From Allochromatium warmingii (GTDB lineage Bacteria; Pseudomonadota; Gammaproteobacteria; Chromatiales; Chromatiaceae), in contig NZ_FNOW01000005.1 of the NCBI RefSeq assembly GCF_900107145.1, positions 1-64,000 on the forward strand: a DNA stretch of 64,000 bases. The letters are read 5' to 3'. A model generated the notes under the pieces. That model ran no database searches. It saw only the letters and a program-made list of their open reading frames with translations, and had not been told where the DNA came from. Each line of letters begins with the position of its first letter. Positions within the stretch are counted from its first letter, which is position 1. Made by a program: the position numbers and the translations under genes. Of the stretch, positions 18,883 through 27,469 are shown piece by piece.

Positions 18883-19515
18883 ATGATTACGATCATCGGA
18901 AGTCTGAAGGGTGGATCGGGCAAAAGTACGCTGACCTTCAATCTGGCGGTGTGGCTAGTCATGGCTGAGGCCAGCATCATGCTGGTAGATGCTGACCCGC
19001 AAGCCACCCTGACCGATGTCATCGAGGTGCGTCACGAGGAAGGGTTTAGCCCACAACTCACCGTGTTTGGCCCCGAAGCTCTGACAGCGGAACGCCTACG
19101 TGCCGCCGATGAAGCCCTGATTGATGTCGGCACGGCAGATATGGAGAGCGTGCGGCGAGCGTTGGCGCTCTGTGATCGGATCGTGATTCCGGTGCCACCC
19201 TCACAGGCCGATATTTGGTCAACGCAACGCTTTATGCGCATGATCGCTGCCGTTGAGCGACCAACACCACCGGAGATTATCGGCTTTATCAATCGCGGCG
19301 ACACCCATCACGGCGTACAAGAAACCCATGAAACCGCCGCCGCACTGGTCGCACTCGCTGGGCTGCGCTTTATTAAGCCGCGCTTATCACAGCGCACCGT
19401 ATTTCGCCGCTCATTTAGTGAAGGGCTGGCCGTTTTTGAGCTAGAGCCACGCGGCAAAGGCGCACGGGAATTCATCAGTCTGACGGCGGCGCTCTATCCG
19501 CGTCTCGTGAGTTGA
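18883..19515 (+). CDS. ParA/MinD-family ATPase
   Basis: A 210-residue deviant Walker ATPase: GSLKGGSGKSTLTFNLA at about residues 6-22 with the signature lysine, LVDADPQATLTD as motif A', and IVIPVPPSQADIW in place of the switch region. The length is that of short ParA-like positioning ATPases, not plasmid ParA with an HTH domain. There is no parB beside it, so it is an orphan. The gene begins 12 bases after the preceding one and is followed by a coiled-coil membrane protein, which may be its partner in positioning an envelope complex (inference). Confidence 0.85.
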   Translation: MITIIGSLKGGSGKSTLTFNLAVWLVMAEASIMLVDADPQATLTDVIEVRHEEGFSPQLTVFGPEALTAERLRAADEALIDVGTADMESVRRALALCDRIVIPVPPSQADIWSTQRFMRMIAAVERPTPPEIIGFINRGDTHHGVQETHETAAALVALAGLRFIKPRLSQRTVFRRSFSEGLAVFELEPRGKGAREFISLTAALYPRLVS

Positions 19516-19556
19516 TGTTTGCTAACTGAATTGAATAAGTCAGGCTGAAAATCACC

Positions 19557-20060
19557 ATGCACGATCACGAAACCGCAACGAACAGCCAAGAATTACCGCC
19601 TCAGGCTGAGGATACGCTGGTCAATGTTTATGCGATTGATCGGTTATCACAAGCCTTCGAGACCAGCGCCAAGCGGTGGGAATTGATTGTTTATCCCTCG
19701 CTATTTGCATTTATTATTTTGGCCGCCTATGGCTTTTATTTGGTCTTTAGTCTGGCAAAAGATGTGCATTATCTTGCGATTAGCGTCGATACGAATATGA
19801 CCGTTATGGCGAGCAATATGCAATCCATGTCCGATCATGTCGCGCTCATGAGTCGCGATGTGCGCACCATGTCAACCAGTGTTGAATCCATGGCGCACGA
19901 TGTCGAAATACTACAACCGCTTTTAGCCAGCATTCAAGATATGGATCGTTCGATGCGCATTATGACGCATTCAACAGCAGCGATGGGACAGGATATGGCG
20001 GTAATGAATCAAAGCATCAGTCGGCCAATGCAGTTTATGAATGGGTTTTTACCGTGGTGA
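19557..20060 (+). CDS. Membrane-anchored coiled-coil protein with methionine heptads
   Basis: 167 residues with one membrane helix (about 44-66, IVYPSLFAFIILAAYGFYLV) and a long C-terminal coiled coil. Methionine recurs every seven residues (M84, M91, M98, M105, M112), then L119, I126 and M133. V95, V102, V109 and V116 occupy the other core position. I recognise no named family. The regular a/d pattern shows an oligomeric coil projecting from the inner membrane. It follows the ParA-like gene by 41 bases and probably shares its transcript. It converges on the ATPase-OmpA gene with a 33-base gap that has no clear terminator. Confidence 0.7.
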   Translation: MHDHETATNSQELPPQAEDTLVNVYAIDRLSQAFETSAKRWELIVYPSLFAFIILAAYGFYLVFSLAKDVHYLAISVDTNMTVMASNMQSMSDHVALMSRDVRTMSTSVESMAHDVEILQPLLASIQDMDRSMRIMTHSTAAMGQDMAVMNQSISRPMQFMNGFLPW

Positions 20061-20093
20061 TAAAAGGTGCGTGACCCACTCAATGCGCCACAG

Positions 20094-22028
20094 TTATTCC
20101 GCTGCGCCCGTATCAATCAAATCAATTTCAATCCGGCGATTGATCCACGCGCCCAAACGCTGCTCATCTTCGGGCGAAAACTTCGGTTCTGATAATCCCT
20201 TGCCTTCATGGGTGATGCGCGTCTCATCAATGCCTTCACGCCGCAAAACCGCTGCAATATCTGCCGCACGGCGCTGTGAAAGCAATTGATTACTGGCACT
20301 AGAGCCTTGACTATCCGTGTGGGTGACAACATGCAGGCGAATCTGTTTATCGTCTTTAACCAGCGCGGCAAATTGCGCTAATAACACCCGCGCTGATTCA
20401 TCTAATGCAGTTCGACCATCGCGGAATTGAATTAAACGCGATAAATCAGCGCGTAATTGATTGTTAGCGCGGGATTCAAATGGAATGCCGTGTTGCGCCA
20501 AGCGCGTCGCCAACCGATTCAGCGCCGCATATTCGGGAGTCGTTTCGACCGAATCAGGCGCGGCGGGCGGCTCCGATTCAGTGTCATGCACGGGCAGTGG
20601 CGCGGCGCTATCGTTACCGCTCGGCTCTTGCGCGAGCCGAATCAACACATCAAAGGGGACAGTTTCCGGCAGCGGATCAGGAGCGGCAGGCGACGGCAGC
20701 GCATCCGCATTGGGCGCGGGGTCAGCCAATCCCAGCAGCGTCAGCGGCGCAAAACCAGCGGGCAGGCTGTACCAAGCGACCGCGCCCACACTCACCACCA
20801 CGCCGAGTGTGATGGCAGTCGTTTCCCAACGCCAACGCGGTTGCCGCCGTCGCCGCGTGTTCAGGGTACGCTGGCGCTCAAACCCAGGCGTGCTGCGGCT
20901 CCAGTTCGGCGCATAATCGCCGCGTGTTACCGGGCCACTCATACCCAACGGCGACGAAGCCGTATGTAAATGCGCTGAAATCGTTTCCGCATCGGCTTCC
21001 GGCTCTGGATCCGTGAGCGTGTGCGGCTCGACAACTGGTGGTGGGCTGGCCTTCAATGGGGACGGATGCAGATCACTGATGGGCGGCGGCGCTGATTCTC
21101 GCTCTGATTTCGGCAACGGTTCTTCGGGCGGCGCTGTCGGTTTAAGCGTCGCATCGAGTTCATCGGCTAAGATGGGCTGGTATTCGGCTAAGGGTTCGAT
21201 TTCTTCGCCATCAATCGCAAATAACAAATGCGAACCATCGGAACGGACAAAGACATCAATAGCACGGCCGTCAATAAAACGATCACCCGCGCCATACGCA
21301 AAAACCAGCGCCGTGTCACAAATTAAATTGATCAGACGCGGAATGCCTTTGCTGTAATGAAAGATCGCATGACAGGCATCTGGAGTAAAAATATCAGGGC
21401 GACCGCCTGCGGCTTTCAGGCGATGTCGAATATAGCGGCAACTGTCTTCTTGACTCAAACGCCCGAGATGATACGACGCCGAGATGCGCTGAATAAATTG
21501 CTCTAATCCGGGCTGACGTAATTGCTCACGCAATTCCGGCTGACCGAGCAGCCATAATTGCAGCAACATATCATGCTCAGAATTGATATTCGACAACAGT
21601 CGAATTTCTTCGAGCATATCGCGGTCGAGATTTTGCGCTTCATCGACAATCAGCAGTGTTTTGCGGCCTTTGCTGTATTCATTCAGCAAAAAATCAACAA
21701 AGGCGCGATGTTGCGCTAAACGATTATCGCGAGGTGCATCGATTTCAAATGCAGCACAGATCCAATCTAAAATCTGCCCAAGCGACTGATGCGTATGCGA
21801 AATTAGCCCAACCGTCATATCGCGTTCAAGGCGTTCGAGCAAATAACGCATCAGCGTAGTTTTACCCGATCCGATCTCGCCAGTAATCACAGTAAAACCG
21901 GCTTGATTATAGAGACCATATTCAAGCAGCGTCAGGGCTTCGCGATGAATTTGGCTCGGATAAAAGAGACTAGGATCAGGCAGGAGCGAGAACGGCTTGT
22001 CGCGGAAGCCAAAAAAAGATTCATACAT
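20094..22028 (-). CDS. GspA/ExeA-like AAA+ ATPase fused to an OmpA-type peptidoglycan-binding domain
   Basis: 644 residues in four parts. Residues 1-270 form an ExeA/GspA-type AAA+ ATPase (family opening MYESFFGFRDKPFSLLPDPS, Walker A GEIGSGKTT at 50-58, Walker B LLIVDEAQ at 125-132). Residues 280-395 are a Pro/Glu/Ser-rich linker. A membrane helix lies at about 403-421. An OmpA-like domain occupies about 525-640 (RADLSRLIQF, HTDSQGSSASNQLLSQRRA, INRRIEIDL). Classical ExeA also spans the membrane and binds peptidoglycan, but through a different domain. The predicted role is to couple cytoplasmic ATP hydrolysis to a wall-anchored envelope machine. No type II secretion genes are nearby. Confidence 0.82.
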   Translation of the reverse strand: MYESFFGFRDKPFSLLPDPSLFYPSQIHREALTLLEYGLYNQAGFTVITGEIGSGKTTLMRYLLERLERDMTVGLISHTHQSLGQILDWICAAFEIDAPRDNRLAQHRAFVDFLLNEYSKGRKTLLIVDEAQNLDRDMLEEIRLLSNINSEHDMLLQLWLLGQPELREQLRQPGLEQFIQRISASYHLGRLSQEDSCRYIRHRLKAAGGRPDIFTPDACHAIFHYSKGIPRLINLICDTALVFAYGAGDRFIDGRAIDVFVRSDGSHLLFAIDGEEIEPLAEYQPILADELDATLKPTAPPEEPLPKSERESAPPPISDLHPSPLKASPPPVVEPHTLTDPEPEADAETISAHLHTASSPLGMSGPVTRGDYAPNWSRSTPGFERQRTLNTRRRRQPRWRWETTAITLGVVVSVGAVAWYSLPAGFAPLTLLGLADPAPNADALPSPAAPDPLPETVPFDVLIRLAQEPSGNDSAAPLPVHDTESEPPAAPDSVETTPEYAALNRLATRLAQHGIPFESRANNQLRADLSRLIQFRDGRTALDESARVLLAQFAALVKDDKQIRLHVVTHTDSQGSSASNQLLSQRRAADIAAVLRREGIDETRITHEGKGLSEPKFSPEDEQRLGAWINRRIEIDLIDTGAAE

Positions 22029-22236
22029 CGTTCAGGTTCCTAAACCGCATCCAGAGTCAGGTGATAGTACGTGTGCTGTGATGCTGTCAATCGAACGTAC
22101 TGAATCCGACTGCAATCTACATTTCATATTGCCCGCCGGAGCCGGCGGCTTAATGCAGGTAATGCCCGATTATGATTATTCTGGAGTGCGGTAAAACAGA
22201 CAGCACCACAATCACAACGCGCACCTAAACTCCACC
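22029..22236. other. Intergenic region between the pilZ-like gene and the ATPase-OmpA gene
   Basis: 208 bases without a gene. It contains the palindrome CCGCCGGAGCCGGCGG at about 22134-22149, a strong hairpin without a T run. It lies downstream of the pomA-pomB-pilZ operon and could act as its 3' stabiliser or weak terminator. No promoter was identified with confidence. Confidence 0.4.
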
Positions 22237-22905
22237 TCAAACCGAAGGTTTTTTTTCTGCGTAATTCCGCGCTTTCAGCGGCGAAAAACGCGATTCAAAC
22301 TCCTCCTCCGCCTGCGCTTGCAACTGAAGACGCTGCAACCGATAAACATGCCGAATAATCGCCTCACGATCGGCTTCACGCACATGCGCAAAATCGAGCG
22401 CCAACCGATAACTGCCGTCCTCAAACGGATCGCACCGCACCACCCGCGCCAGCGACCGCACCAACACCCGATCTGGAAACAACGTCAAACGCAAATCGAC
22501 CACGCTCTTCACCGCAAATGCGGTTGGCCACTGCACACTCACACCCTGAGCACTCAAACACGCTGGCGTATCCGCCACACCCGGAAAATCCTCCGCCTCA
22601 CCGACCGCCTGAGCCAGCGTATCGATTTGATGCTCAATAACCTTAATATAAGCTGCCACCGTCGGGAACTTATATTCCAACGCCCGCCGCTCGGGTAAAT
22701 GCCGCTCACGAATCGCCTGCAAATCATTCAACAGCCCGGCGCGAGAACTGGGCGCTTCCAAGCGTTCGAGCAACTGTTCAGCTTCAGCGGCGGTCAGCGG
22801 CGTAAGCGCCAAACCGATCTGATCCGCGATACGAAAATAGCGGCGGCGATCTGATTCCGGCTCAATCGCATCGGCTTGGCACAGCTTCGAGTCATCGGCG
22901 CTCAT
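22237..22905 (-). CDS. Atypical PilZ-like c-di-GMP effector candidate
   Basis: 222 residues. An RRYFR motif (R21 and R25, fitting RxxxR) lies near the N-terminus and CLSAQGVS (116-123) lies where PilZ proteins carry (D/N)xSxxG, with Cys replacing the acidic residue. About 90 mostly helical residues separate the two. A PilZ fold with an inserted helical region is known from the tetrameric Xanthomonas protein XCC6012, and this may be similar (inference). The start ATG overlaps the pomB stop by 4 bases, tying it to the stator. PilZ proteins such as YcgR brake flagellar motors by binding the stator or rotor, which gives a reasonable hypothesis. Loss of the canonical Asp/Asn leaves c-di-GMP binding uncertain. 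Confidence 0.65.
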   Translation of the reverse strand: MSADDSKLCQADAIEPESDRRRYFRIADQIGLALTPLTAAEAEQLLERLEAPSSRAGLLNDLQAIRERHLPERRALEYKFPTVAAYIKVIEHQIDTLAQAVGEAEDFPGVADTPACLSAQGVSVQWPTAFAVKSVVDLRLTLFPDRVLVRSLARVVRCDPFEDGSYRLALDFAHVREADREAIIRHVYRLQRLQLQAQAEEEFESRFSPLKARNYAEKKPSV

Positions 22906-23771
22906 CGCATCAACGCTCCTGGCGTCACGACGGGCACAGGCGCGGTGGGTTCTTCGGTAAGATTTTCCAACAGCGTTTTAGAACTGCGCTCGCCCAACAC
23001 AATAATTTCCACGCGCCGATTTGCCGCCCGTCCCTCGGGGGTTTCATTCGACACCATCGGGCGATTATCGGCATAAGCGCGAATTTCCACACGCGGCGAA
23101 GCAATCCCACCAACGCGGGTCATAGTATGAGCGACAGCGGCAGCGCGAGCGGCAGACAACACCCAATTTGACGGAAATTCAGCGGTTTCAATCGGCACAT
23201 CATCCGTATGACCGGCAATCAAAATGCGGCCCTCGACCTGATTTAAACCAGCGGCAATTTTCATTAACACACCGCGAAATGCGGCATCAATCCGCGCCGT
23301 CGCCGAAGGAAAGGAACCTTTTTCACGAATACTGATGATAACCTGATCGTCAACGGTATTAATTTCAATCAACCCATCGGCGAGTTCTTTTTTCAGTTCC
23401 TCTTGTAACTCTTCGGCTTTTTCTTGCGCATCCTGCACCGCTGGATCAATCACATCAAGCTGATTTTTGATTTCATCCGTTGTCTGCTGGCGCACATCGT
23501 TAATCACCGTTGGCTGGGGTTGAGCTGGTGAAAATTCCTGCATAATAATGCTGGTGCCCATTGGAATTTGCTCGGCGGGCACCTCACGTTGGACACCAAA
23601 GGCTTCTTTAAACGAACCAGAAAGCTGTTTGTATCTTTCCACATCCATTTCCGAAAATGCCAACAACAGCACGAAAAAACACATCATCAATGACATGAGA
23701 TCGGCGAAAGTCGCCATCCATTCTGGTGCGCCCGATGGTGGTGGTTCGGGGCATTCGCATTCTTCGGTCAT
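22902..23771 (-). CDS. pomB: Flagellar stator protein, PomB/MotB family
   Basis: 289 residues. The N-terminus (two Cys, C5 and C7, then PEWMATFADLMSLMMCFFVL) closely follows Vibrio PomB, and the ion-binding Asp falls at D24, as in PomB. After the single membrane helix comes a plug/linker with EQIPMGTSIIMQEF. An OmpA-like peptidoglycan-binding domain follows (ILIAGHTDDVP, NWVLSAARAAAV, NRRVEIIVLG). With PomA it forms the stator that drives flagellar rotation. Similarity to PomB over MotB suggests sodium as coupling ion, but the ion is not proven by sequence. GAGGAT precedes the start. No other flagellar gene is in the window. Confidence 0.9.
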   Translation of the reverse strand: MTEECECPEPPPSGAPEWMATFADLMSLMMCFFVLLLAFSEMDVERYKQLSGSFKEAFGVQREVPAEQIPMGTSIIMQEFSPAQPQPTVINDVRQQTTDEIKNQLDVIDPAVQDAQEKAEELQEELKKELADGLIEINTVDDQVIISIREKGSFPSATARIDAAFRGVLMKIAAGLNQVEGRILIAGHTDDVPIETAEFPSNWVLSAARAAAVAHTMTRVGGIASPRVEIRAYADNRPMVSNETPEGRAANRRVEIIVLGERSSKTLLENLTEEPTAPVPVVTPGALMR

Positions 23772-23806
23772 GATACAATCCTCATCGAATTGAAGCGATT
23801 TTTACG

Positions 23807-24568
23807 CTAACCCTTATCGCCTGAAGTACGCTGATGTTCGGGTAAATACGTCATCAACAATTGTTCCAGAACACGCGGATTGAGTCCTTCTTGAATACCG
23901 GAAATGGATTCAAGAATCAGCGTTTTAGCAAGCTTTTCTTCATTAGCGCGTAATTTCAGCTTTTCGGCAATTGGAATCGCCACCGCATTGGCTAACACCG
24001 CACCATAAAGCGTGGTGAGCAAGGCAACGGCCATTGCTGGCCCAATGGCTTTTGGATCGTCCATATTCGCCAACATTTGCACCAGACCGATCAGCGTACC
24101 GATCATGCCCATTGCTGGAGCGACCTCGCCTGTGGCCTTAAAGACACTATAACCAGCTTCCTGACGCTGAATAGCGAGATTGATGTCTTTACTCAAGACT
24201 TTTTGGACAACATCGGGCGCGTGACCGTCGATACACAGCGTAATACCGGTTTGCAAAAAGGGATGCGAGATTTCTTTGCCTTCCAGCGCCAGCAACCCTT
24301 CGCGGCGGGCGACATTGGCTAGAGTGACCGCCTCTTCGATGAGTGTCAGTGGCGGAGTTGCTTTGTGCAAAAATGCGCCCAGCACCACCTTGAAACTGCC
24401 GATAAATTGGCTCAGTGTGGTACGAAATAGCACGACAAACGCGGTGCCAACAAACACGATCACGATTGATGGCACATCGATGAAAATCACCGGATCGCCG
24501 CCTAACACGACGGCACCGATCATCACGCCGACGGCACCGATCAATCCCAACAGGGTCGCCAAATCCAC
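23807..24568 (-). CDS. pomA: Flagellar stator protein, PomA/MotA family
   Basis: 253 residues beginning MDLATLLGLIGAVGVM, as PomA does, with four membrane segments. The conserved second half includes GEVAPAMGMIGTLIGLVQML and NMDDPKAIGPAMAVALLTTLYG, which lines the ion pathway. The cytoplasmic loop between helices 2 and 3 carries charged residues that contact the rotor protein FliG. It is the first gene of the pomA-pomB-pilZ operon, with 35 bases before pomB. The ygiQ-type gene is divergent. Similarity to PomA over MotA is strong by eye. Confidence 0.92.
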   Translation of the reverse strand: MDLATLLGLIGAVGVMIGAVVLGGDPVIFIDVPSIVIVFVGTAFVVLFRTTLSQFIGSFKVVLGAFLHKATPPLTLIEEAVTLANVARREGLLALEGKEISHPFLQTGITLCIDGHAPDVVQKVLSKDINLAIQRQEAGYSVFKATGEVAPAMGMIGTLIGLVQMLANMDDPKAIGPAMAVALLTTLYGAVLANAVAIPIAEKLKLRANEEKLAKTLILESISGIQEGLNPRVLEQLLMTYLPEHQRTSGDKG

Positions 24569-24807
24569 AGTATTACCCTCGCTGATTCAAAACTGATTCA
24601 AAGCTAGTTCAAGACGCGCTGCGGGCGGCTGTTGTGACAAACCGCCGCGCACTCACAATAACGACACGAACCGACTGTCGCGCACTCAGTTGTCGCATCG
24701 CATCACTGGGCGCATTTTCAGTGATTCAACCAGTCAGGTCTAGCGGCTGACTGGCTAAACTGACGCGCTCATCACTTTCTATTCGCAAGACCCGAGACCC
24801 AAACACG
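24569..24807. other. Divergent intergenic region pomA / ygiQ, with hairpin
   Basis: 239 bases between two divergent genes. A perfect 8-base stem (CCAGTCAG ... CTGACTGG, 24730-24754, 9-base loop containing TAGCGG) stands about 55 bases ahead of the ygiQ-type start. Its loop and flank resemble the dispersed intergenic repeat seen elsewhere in the window. No confident promoter was identified. Confidence 0.4.
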
Positions 24808-26925
24808 ATGTCATCTGTTGCTGATTTGTTTTCGTATCGTAAACATTGGGCGTACAAATTCGGCACTGCGCCCGAATTGCCGCTCTCCCGCGCTGAGATG
24901 GATCTGTTGGGCTGGGACAGTTGCGACATCATCATCGTCACCGGTGATGCCTATGTCGATCATCCCTCATTCGGCATGGCGATTATCGGGCGACTGCTGG
25001 AAGCGCAGGGATTTCGCGTCGGGCTGATTGTGCAGCCGGATTGGACATCAGCGGCGGATTTTCAGCGCCTCGGACGCCCCAATCTGTTTTTTGGCATCAC
25101 TGCCGGCAATATGGATTCGATGGTCAACCGCTACACCGCCGACCGCCGCGCCCGTTCGGATGATGCGTACACGCCGAATGCCGAACCTGGCCGCCGCCCG
25201 GATCGCTCGGTGACTGTCTACGCGCAACGTGCCCGCGAAGCCTACAAGGGCGTGCCGATCATCATCGGCGGCATTGAGGCCAGTTTGCGCCGAATTGCGC
25301 ACTTTGATTATTGGTCAGAAACCGTGCGTCGTTCGGTCTTAGTCGATGCGAAGGCCGATTTATTACTTTATGGCAATGCCGAACGCGCCATTGTCGAGCT
25401 GGCGCATCGGCTGGCACGCGGCGAACCGATTGCGACCATTCGCGATCTGCGCGGCACGGCTTTTTTGCGCCGCGACCTGCCCGAAGGCTGGACGCTGCTG
25501 GATTCGACCCAACTTGACGCGCCCGGGCCGCTGACGCTCTACAACGATCCGTATGAAGCTGACCCGCGCTGCGAACAGCGTGCCATTGGCGTACCGCGTG
25601 TTGCCCCACTGCCGCGCCCCGAACGCGATAAAACCGTGATTCGACTGCCGTCATTTGAGCAGGTACGCGACGATCCGCTGCTCTATGCCCATGCCTCACG
25701 AGTGTTTCATTTAGAAACCAACCCGGGCAATGCCCGCGCACTCGTGCAAGCACAAGGCGACCGCGATGTCTGGCTCAATCCGCCGCCGATCCCGCTGACC
25801 AGCGCCGAACTCGACCGCCTGCACGAACTGCCATTCACGCGCCGCCCACATTCGAGCTATGGCGAGGCGCGTTTGCCAGCGTGGGAGATGATTCGCCATT
25901 CGGTCATCATCTTGCGCGGTTGTTTTGGCGGCTGCACCTTTTGTTCGATCACTGAACACGAAGGGCGGATTATTCAGAATCGCTCGGAAGCATCGATTTT
26001 GCGCGAGATCGGCGATGTTCGCGACCGCGCCCCGAATTTTACCGGCACGATCTCTGATTTAGGCGGCCCGTCGGCGAATATGTGGCGGCTTGGCTGCCGC
26101 GATCCGCGCATCGAAGCGGCCTGCCGCAAGCTGTCCTGTGTCTATCCTGAGATCTGCCGCAATCTCAACACCGATCACAGCCCGCTGATTCAGCTCTACC
26201 GCAAAGCCCGCGCTGTGCCCGGAATCAAGCGCGTACTGATTGCCTCGGGCCTGCGCTACGATTTGGCGCTGCGCTCACCGGCTTATATTCGCGAATTGGT
26301 CACGCATCATGTCGGCGGCTATCTAAAAATTGCGCCCGAGCATACTGAAGCTGGGCCATTAAGCAAAATGATGAAACCCGGAATCGGGATTTTTGACCGC
26401 TTCAAAGAATTATTTGATCGTTATTCACGCGAAGCGGGTAAAGAGCAATATCTCATTCCCTATTTTATCGCCGGACATCCGGGCACGAGCGATGTCGATA
26501 TGCTCAATCTCGCGGTATGGCTAAAACGGCATAAATTGCGGCTCGATCAAGTGCAATCATTCTTGCCGACCCCGCTGGCGATTGCGACGGCGATGTATCA
26601 CACTGGACGCAATCCGCTCAAACAGGTGACACGCACGGCGGAATCGGTCTCGGTGGTGCGCGGAATGCGCCAGCGGCGGTTACAAAAAGCGTTTTTACGC
26701 TATCACGATCCTGAGAATTGGCCGCTGCTGCGACAGGCATTAAAAGATATGGGCCGCGCTGATTTAATCGGCAACGGCAAGCGGCATCTGGTGCCGACTT
26801 TTCAGCCGCCCGGAACCGGCGTCAGTGTGACAGACGGGGCGCGGCGTCCACAGCAGCGGCGCGATTCGGCTCCCAAATCGACGCCATCGAAGCATCCGCG
26901 CACCGTCGGGCGCGGCAAGACGTAA
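24808..26925 (+). CDS. ygiQ: YgiQ family radical SAM protein
   Basis: 705 residues of the YgiQ (UPF0313) family. Seen: an N-terminal domain with [17 protein letters not shown], then the radical SAM core with the [4Fe-4S] motif CFGGCTFC in [17 protein letters not shown] at about residue 371. It continues with [12 protein letters not shown], the SAM-binding strand KIAPEHTE and the family tail [19 protein letters not shown]. The last 40 residues are basic and probably disordered. The biochemical reaction of YgiQ proteins is not established, so only the family is claimed. The gene stands alone. A dispersed repeat and rnpB follow it directly. Confidence 0.9.
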   Translation: MSSVADLFSYRKHWAYKFGTAPELPLSRAEMDLLGWDSCDIIIVTGDAYVDHPSFGMAIIGRLLEAQGFRVGLIVQPDWTSAADFQRLGRPNLFFGITAGNMDSMVNRYTADRRARSDDAYTPNAEPGRRPDRSVTVYAQRAREAYKGVPIIIGGIEASLRRIAHFDYWSETVRRSVLVDAKADLLLYGNAERAIVELAHRLARGEPIATIRDLRGTAFLRRDLPEGWTLLDSTQLDAPGPLTLYNDPYEADPRCEQRAIGVPRVAPLPRPERDKTVIRLPSFEQVRDDPLLYAHASRVFHLETNPGNARALVQAQGDRDVWLNPPPIPLTSAELDRLHELPFTRRPHSSYGEARLPAWEMIRHSVIILRGCFGGCTFCSITEHEGRIIQNRSEASILREIGDVRDRAPNFTGTISDLGGPSANMWRLGCRDPRIEAACRKLSCVYPEICRNLNTDHSPLIQLYRKARAVPGIKRVLIASGLRYDLALRSPAYIRELVTHHVGGYLKIAPEHTEAGPLSKMMKPGIGIFDRFKELFDRYSREAGKEQYLIPYFIAGHPGTSDVDMLNLAVWLKRHKLRLDQVQSFLPTPLAIATAMYHTGRNPLKQVTRTAESVSVVRGMRQRRLQKAFLRYHDPENWPLLRQALKDMGRADLIGNGKRHLVPTFQPPGTGVSVTDGARRPQQRRDSAPKSTPSKHPRTVGRGKT

Positions 26926-26930
26926 CGACG

Positions 26931-26960
26931 CTGGAAGCTGGTAGCTGGAAGCTGGCCGCT
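26931..26960 (+). repeat. Dispersed intergenic repeat, copy 1
   Basis: Two tandem units of CTGGAAGCTGG, the second continuing as CTGGAAGCTGGCCGCT. The same core occurs at 60116-60131, as CTGGAAGCTGGCGGCT at 56124-56139, and inverted at 41932-41967. This copy covers the place where the -35 region of rnpB would lie. Confidence 0.7.
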
Positions 26961-26962
26961 AA

Positions 26963-26971
26963 TGTTAGAAT
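26963..26971 (+). promoter_or_regulatory. Extended -10 promoter of rnpB
   Basis: TGTTAGAAT is an extended -10 element (TGn plus TAGAAT). It ends about 10 bases before the expected RNase P RNA start. The -35 position (about 26943-26948, AGCTGG) lies in the dispersed repeat and is far from consensus, so the extended -10 probably carries the activity. Confidence 0.5.
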
Positions 26972-26980
26972 TTTGCGCTC

Positions 26981-27361
26981 AGGAGCTGACCAGACAGTCG
27001 CTCTTTCCACGCCAAACACGCGGAATGGGAGGAAAGTCCGGGCTCCATCGGGCAGGGTGCCAGGTAACACCTGGGAGGCGCAAGCCTACGGAAAGTGCCA
27101 CAGAAAAGATACCGCCGGTTGCGGCTTGCGCCAACGCCGGTAAGGGTGAAAAGGTGCGGTAAGAGCGCACCGCGCCGCTGGCAACAGTGGTGGCAGGGTA
27201 AACCCCACCCGGAGCAAGACCAAATAGGGGAACACGCCGCTTCGAGCGGCAGCGTGCGGCCCGTGCGCGTTCCCGGGTAGGTCGCACGAGGCGTGCGGTG
27301 ACGCACGTCCCAGATGAATGACTGTCCTCGACAGAACCCGGCTTATCGGTCGGCTCCTGAC
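26981..27361 (+). ncRNA. rnpB: RNase P RNA (M1 RNA), type A
   Basis: Catalytic RNA of RNase P, which removes 5' leaders from pre-tRNAs. Seen: 5' end GGAGCTGACCAGACAGTCGC, the invariant GAGGAAAGTCCGGGCTCC block near 27030, AGGGTGAAAAGGTGCGGTAAGAGCGC in the middle domain, and AGATGAATGACTGTCC with ACAGAACCCGGCTTA near the 3' end. The terminal helix pairs AGGAGC with GCTCCT. The size, about 380 bases, is normal. It lies directly upstream of the dcw cluster. Open reading frames across it are not genes. No typical terminator with a T run follows, and bases 27362-27469 hold nothing else recognised. Confidence 0.96.
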
Positions 27362-27469
27362 CAATCACTCACGACTCACTGATCGAACCCGCTGCCTGCT
27401 CCACCATCGGCCCTGACTGTTAGCCGCTGGACGCCGAGTGTGCGGCTGCGGTTCGGAGACAAATAACCT

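Noticed and set aside
26962-27368. Several open frames of 60-130 codons on both strands over rnpB
   Set aside because: The region is conserved RNase P RNA, and the frames have no ribosome binding sites or family features.
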